This document shows, piece by piece, positions 12,850 to 16,301 of a stretch of 16,301 nucleotides of DNA (its first letter is position 1; each line of letters begins with the position of its first letter). A program made the position numbers and the translations under genes. The DNA is from ZLKRG08 sp046048895 (GTDB taxonomy: Bacteria; Actinomycetota; Actinomycetes; Nanopelagicales; Nanopelagicaceae): the NCBI GenBank assembly GCA_046048895.1, contig JBJOFF010000016.1:1-16301 (forward strand), written 5' to 3'. The notes beneath the pieces are model-generated. The model saw only the letters and a program-made list of their open reading frames with translations, searched no databases and was not told the origin of the DNA.

Positions 12850-15800
12850 TTAATAGGCAATTTCAACCAACCATTCCTGCAATGATTTCACCTTTAATTC
12901 GGCAGCACGAATCGCTTTGATCCCTTCAACTGCTGCGTTAAAACCAGCAACTGTGGTGATACATGGAATTGATCTCTGAACCGCAGTTGTTCTAATAACC
13001 CAACCATCTTGTCTGGTGCCGCGCCCAACTGGAGTATTAATTACTAAATCAATCGCGCCAGCAACCATCTGCTCAACAATAGTCTTCTCGCCAAGTGCAC
13101 CAGTTCCTTCTGAGTGTTTGCGAACCACAGCTGCGCTTATTCCCTGCTCTGCAAAAACTTTTGCGGTGCCGACTGTGGCAACCAAATTAAATCCCATCTC
13201 CTTGAGTTCGCGTGCCGCGTTAATTCCAAATTCTTTATCTTTATCACTTAACGAGATAAAAACAGTACCGGTTTTTGGTAGCGCACCGAAAGCAGCGATC
13301 TGACTCTTGGCATAGCTTTCACCGAAAGTAGGAGCAATACCCATTACCTCGCCAGTCGAACGCATCTCTGGTCCAAGAGTGGCATCGACTCCTCGTCCAT
13401 CTGGGCGTCGGAATCGATTCCAAGGAAGCACTACCTCTTTAACTGAGATCGCTTTTGGCTTTACATCTGCGCTAGGAAGTAGACCCTCTAATTTCAAATC
13501 TGCAATACTCTCTCCGACGGAGATTCGCGCCGCCGCTTTCGCCAATGCAATTCCAGTTGATTTCGAGACAAAAGGAACGGTACGTGAAGCGCGCGGATTA
13601 GCTTCGAGTACATAAAGTTTTCCGCCTGCAAGTGCATACTGAATATTTATTAACCCACGTACATTGACTCCGCGGGCTATTTTTTCTGTCGCATCTTTAA
13701 TCTCTACGAGTTGTTCTTCAGTGATGGTCATCGCAGGCAATACGCAAGCGCTATCTCCGGAGTGAATTCCTGCCTCTTCGATATGTTCCATCACGCCACC
13801 TAGAAATAGCTCCTCCCCATCAAAGAGCGCATCAACATCGATTTCAATTGCGTTATCTAAGAAGCGATCGACTAAGACTGGATGGCCCGGCGTGATTTCG
13901 GTGGCTCTGGAGATAAATCCTGCCAATGCTTGATCATCATAAACAATCTCCATCCCGCGACCGCCCAAAACATAAGAAGGGCGTACTAGAACCGGGTAAG
14001 AGATGCGCGCTGCAATATCTTGAGCTTCTAAAAGTGATGAAGCCATTCCATATTCCGGTGCAACTAATTTTTGTTCTTCGAGTATTCTCCCGAAGGCGCC
14101 ACGCTCTTCCGCTAAATTAATGGATTCTGGTGAAGTGCCGAGAATATTTACCCCAGCCTCTTTTAGTCCTTGCGCTAAACCAAGCGGCGTCTGTCCACCA
14201 AGCTGAGTTATAACGCCAAGAACTGGTCCTGCAGCTTCTTCAGCAGCAATTATTTCGAGGACATCTTCAAGCGTTAATGGTTCGAAATAGAGTCGATCGC
14301 TAGTGTCATAATCGGTGGAGACAGTTTCCGGATTGCAATTCACCATGATGGTTTCAAAACCTGCATCGCGAAGTGTGAAGGAGGCATGTACACAGCTGTA
14401 ATCAAACTCAATACCTTGGCCAATTCGATTTGGACCTGAGCCCAAAATGATTACTGCAGGCTTAGTTCTAGCAGCAACTTCACTCTCTTCCTCATAGGTT
14501 GAATAGTGATAAGGAGTGAAAGCTTCGAACTCTGCAGCACATGTATCAACAGTCTTATATATCGGACGCACTCCTAGATGCATACGAGCGTCTCGAATCT
14601 CAGAAACAGATGTATTTCGAATTGAGGCTATCTGGGCATCTGAAAAACCCAACTGCTTTGCGCCAAAGATTAACTCTTTAGTTAATTCACCAGGCTGAGA
14701 AATCTCTTCAGCTTTCTGATTTATCAGCGCCAACTGGTTCAGATACCAAGGGTCAATCTTTGTAGCTTGATGAACCTCGTCAATAGTAGCGCCGGCCCAC
14801 ATCGCCTGTTGGACTTGCTGTAACCGATATTCAGTTGGAATCTGCATGGAATCTAATAACGATGGAACATTTATCTGAGACTTATCGGTTGGAAAAGTGA
14901 AGATCGCCTCTTTACGTTCTAAAGATCGTAACGCTTTCTGCAGCGCTTCAGGAAAAGATCGACCAATTGCCATAGCTTCGCCAACAGACTTCATGGTGGT
15001 GGTCAACCTTGGGTCGGCGTCGGCAAATTTTTCAAAGGCAAATCGTGGGGCTTTGACCACGATGTAATCCAGGGTTGGCTCGAATGATGCTGGCGTTACC
15101 TTTGTAATATCATTTCGAATTTCATCCAGTGTGTAACCGATAGCCAACTTAGTTGCAATCTTTGCAATCGGGAATCCAGTCGCCTTTGACGCTAGAGCGG
15201 ATGAACGAGAGACGCGTGGATTCATCTCGATCACAATAATTCTGCCGTTATGAGGATTCACCGCAAATTGGATATTGCAACCACCAGTATCAACGCCAAC
15301 TTCGCGGATAATGTTGATTGATAGATTACGAAGTTTTTGAAATTCGACATCTGTCAAAGTTAGCGCCGGTGCCACGGTTATTGAATCACCGGTATGCACT
15401 CCCATCGGATCCAAATTCTCAATGGAACAGACAATCACTACGTTATCTTTACGATCTCGCATTACTTCAAGTTCGTACTCTTTCCAACCTAAGATTGACT
15501 CTTCCAAAAGTACTTCTGAGGTAGGGCTGTGGCGTAATCCGGCTCCCGCAATCTGTTCGAGTTCTTCTGCATTGAATGCCACTCCGGAACCAAGCCCACC
15601 CATTGTGAAAGAAGGGCGTACTACGACTGGATAATTAAGTTCCTTTACTGCCGCAAAACAATCATCCATGGTGTGACAGATAATAGATTTAGCAGACTCT
15701 CCGCCAACCTTTTCAACGATTGCCCTAAAGAGTTCGCGATTCTCTCCGCGTTGAATCGCATCTACGTCAGCCCCGATTAACTTAACGCCATACTTCTGCA

Positions 15801-16122
15801 AGATACCGCGTTCGTGAAGCCCCATTGCCGCATTTAACGCCGTCTGCCCACCAAGAGTAGCGAGCACCGCATCTGGCTTCTCTTTAATCAGAATCTGCTC
15901 AATCGCTTCAGGGGTAATTGGTTCAACATATGTTGCATCTGCAAATTCTGGGTCAGTCATAATGGTCGCCGGATTTGAATTGATTAATACGACTCGAATG
16001 CCCTCGCTCTTTAAAATTCGACATGCTTGAGTTCCTGAATAATCAAACTCGCAAGCCTGTCCAATGACGATTGGTCCTGAACCGATTACTAAGACACTCT
16101 TAATATTGGAATCAATCGCCAT
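12850..16122 (-). CDS. carB: Carbamoyl-phosphate synthase large subunit CarB
   Basis: CarB makes carbamoyl phosphate from bicarbonate, ammonia delivered by CarA, and two ATP, feeding pyrimidine and arginine synthesis. The 1090-residue protein is complete and has the usual four parts. The first ATP-grasp half begins SVLVIGSGPIVIGQACEFDY near residue 9. An oligomerisation region lies about 405-550. The second ATP-grasp half begins AVIILGSGPNRIGQGIEFDY near 555. A C-terminal MGS-like allosteric domain runs from about 947 (TVFISLSDKDKEFG to TPVGRGTRQDGWVIRT). In enteric bacteria the last domain binds UMP and ornithine; regulation here is unknown. The ATG overlaps the carA stop by one base (TAATG), with AAAGG seven bases upstream. 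pyrK follows. Confidence 0.98.
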   Translation of the reverse strand: MAIDSNIKSVLVIGSGPIVIGQACEFDYSGTQACRILKSEGIRVVLINSNPATIMTDPEFADATYVEPITPEAIEQILIKEKPDAVLATLGGQTALNAAMGLHERGILQKYGVKLIGADVDAIQRGENRELFRAIVEKVGGESAKSIICHTMDDCFAAVKELNYPVVVRPSFTMGGLGSGVAFNAEELEQIAGAGLRHSPTSEVLLEESILGWKEYELEVMRDRKDNVVIVCSIENLDPMGVHTGDSITVAPALTLTDVEFQKLRNLSINIIREVGVDTGGCNIQFAVNPHNGRIIVIEMNPRVSRSSALASKATGFPIAKIATKLAIGYTLDEIRNDITKVTPASFEPTLDYIVVKAPRFAFEKFADADPRLTTTMKSVGEAMAIGRSFPEALQKALRSLERKEAIFTFPTDKSQINVPSLLDSMQIPTEYRLQQVQQAMWAGATIDEVHQATKIDPWYLNQLALINQKAEEISQPGELTKELIFGAKQLGFSDAQIASIRNTSVSEIRDARMHLGVRPIYKTVDTCAAEFEAFTPYHYSTYEEESEVAARTKPAVIILGSGPNRIGQGIEFDYSCVHASFTLRDAGFETIMVNCNPETVSTDYDTSDRLYFEPLTLEDVLEIIAAEEAAGPVLGVITQLGGQTPLGLAQGLKEAGVNILGTSPESINLAEERGAFGRILEEQKLVAPEYGMASSLLEAQDIAARISYPVLVRPSYVLGGRGMEIVYDDQALAGFISRATEITPGHPVLVDRFLDNAIEIDVDALFDGEELFLGGVMEHIEEAGIHSGDSACVLPAMTITEEQLVEIKDATEKIARGVNVRGLINIQYALAGGKLYVLEANPRASRTVPFVSKSTGIALAKAAARISVGESIADLKLEGLLPSADVKPKAISVKEVVLPWNRFRRPDGRGVDATLGPEMRSTGEVMGIAPTFGESYAKSQIAAFGALPKTGTVFISLSDKDKEFGINAARELKEMGFNLVATVGTAKVFAEQGISAAVVRKHSEGTGALGEKTIVEQMVAGAIDLVINTPVGRGTRQDGWVIRTTAVQRSIPCITTVAGFNAAVEGIKAIRAAELKVKSLQEWLVEIAY

Positions 16123-16301
16123 TACTTAGCCTTTGCTTCCATGAGTTTTACAAATCTATCGAAGAGGTAGTTAGCATCATGCGGACCCGCTGCCGCTTCT
16201 GGGTGATATTGAACGCTGAATGCCGGTCGATCAATAAGGCGTAGACCCTCTACTACGCCATCATTTAAACCAACATGGGTAACTTCTCCTGGTCCAAACA
16301 C
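16122..16301 (-). CDS. carA: Carbamoyl-phosphate synthase small subunit CarA (C-terminal end only)
   Basis: CarA splits glutamine and channels ammonia to CarB. Only the last 59 codons plus the TAA stop lie in the window; the frame runs off the right edge at a codon boundary. The visible part is the end of the class I glutamine amidotransferase domain: VFGPGEVTHVGLNDGVVEG, then FSVQYHPEAAAGPHDANYLF. The His and Glu of YHPE are the second and third members of the Cys-His-Glu catalytic triad. The nucleophile cysteine lies outside. The stop overlaps the carB ATG by one base, so the two subunits are translationally coupled, as expected for a heterodimer. Confidence 0.96.
   Translation of the reverse strand: MFGPGEVTHVGLNDGVVEGLRLIDRPAFSVQYHPEAAAGPHDANYLFDRFVKLMEAKAK

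Overview
The window reads as a core-genome segment of a small, streamlined actinobacterium with moderate to low GC (mid-40s % by eye). The best guess is a freshwater acI-type lineage (order Nanopelagicales, such as Planktophila or Nanopelagicus). Three things point there. The order carA-carB-pyrD-pyrF-mIHF/gmk-rpoZ-coaBC-metK-priA-def/fmt-rsmB-rpe is the one I know from Streptomyces and mycobacteria. Several proteins carry actinobacterial signatures: an mIHF domain, a helicase-degenerate PriA, the CoaBC PAMH motif and the HisE EISQ motif. GC is far below typical actinobacteria and the DNA is almost entirely coding. The taxonomic assignment is inference.

Layout. The left edge holds the 3' part of serB on the + strand (1-547). 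Everything else lies on the - strand and is read from right to left: carA (3' end only), carB, pyrK, pyrD, pyrF, an mIHF-gmk fusion, rpoZ, coaBC, metK, priA, def, fmt, rsmB, rpe, hisE and hisG. That makes 17 protein genes, two of them cut by the window edges. serB and hisG meet tail to tail and overlap by 6 bases. No stretch above 300 bases lacks a gene; the longest gap is 45 bases (5078-5122), and all gaps together come to about 207 bases (about 1.3%). I see no tRNA, rRNA, insertion sequence, CRISPR array, phage gene or long repeat.

How the genes work together. carA/carB make carbamoyl phosphate, and pyrK/pyrD/pyrF carry out the last redox step and the decarboxylation of UMP synthesis. Gmk makes GDP and is fused to a nucleoid-protein domain. 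RpoZ is the omega subunit of RNA polymerase. CoaBC makes 4'-phosphopantetheine, MetK makes S-adenosylmethionine, PriA serves replication restart, and Def/Fmt process the formyl-methionine start of proteins. RsmB methylates 16S rRNA, Rpe links to pentose phosphates, and HisE/HisG are early histidine enzymes. SerB makes serine.

This is mostly ordinary housekeeping DNA and I found no new defence, mobile or biosynthetic system. The points most worth a second look are: the mIHF-guanylate kinase fusion, read in the same frame as pyrF and separated from it by a single stop codon; a Shine-Dalgarno plus in-frame TTG inside that fusion that could yield free guanylate kinase; TANNNT boxes exactly 6 bases before three starts with no good ribosome-binding site (hisE, def, metK), which suggest leaderless promoters inside an apparently continuous 15.7-kb gene run; and a Bacillus-like pyrK-pyrD-pyrF set in an actinobacterial gene order.
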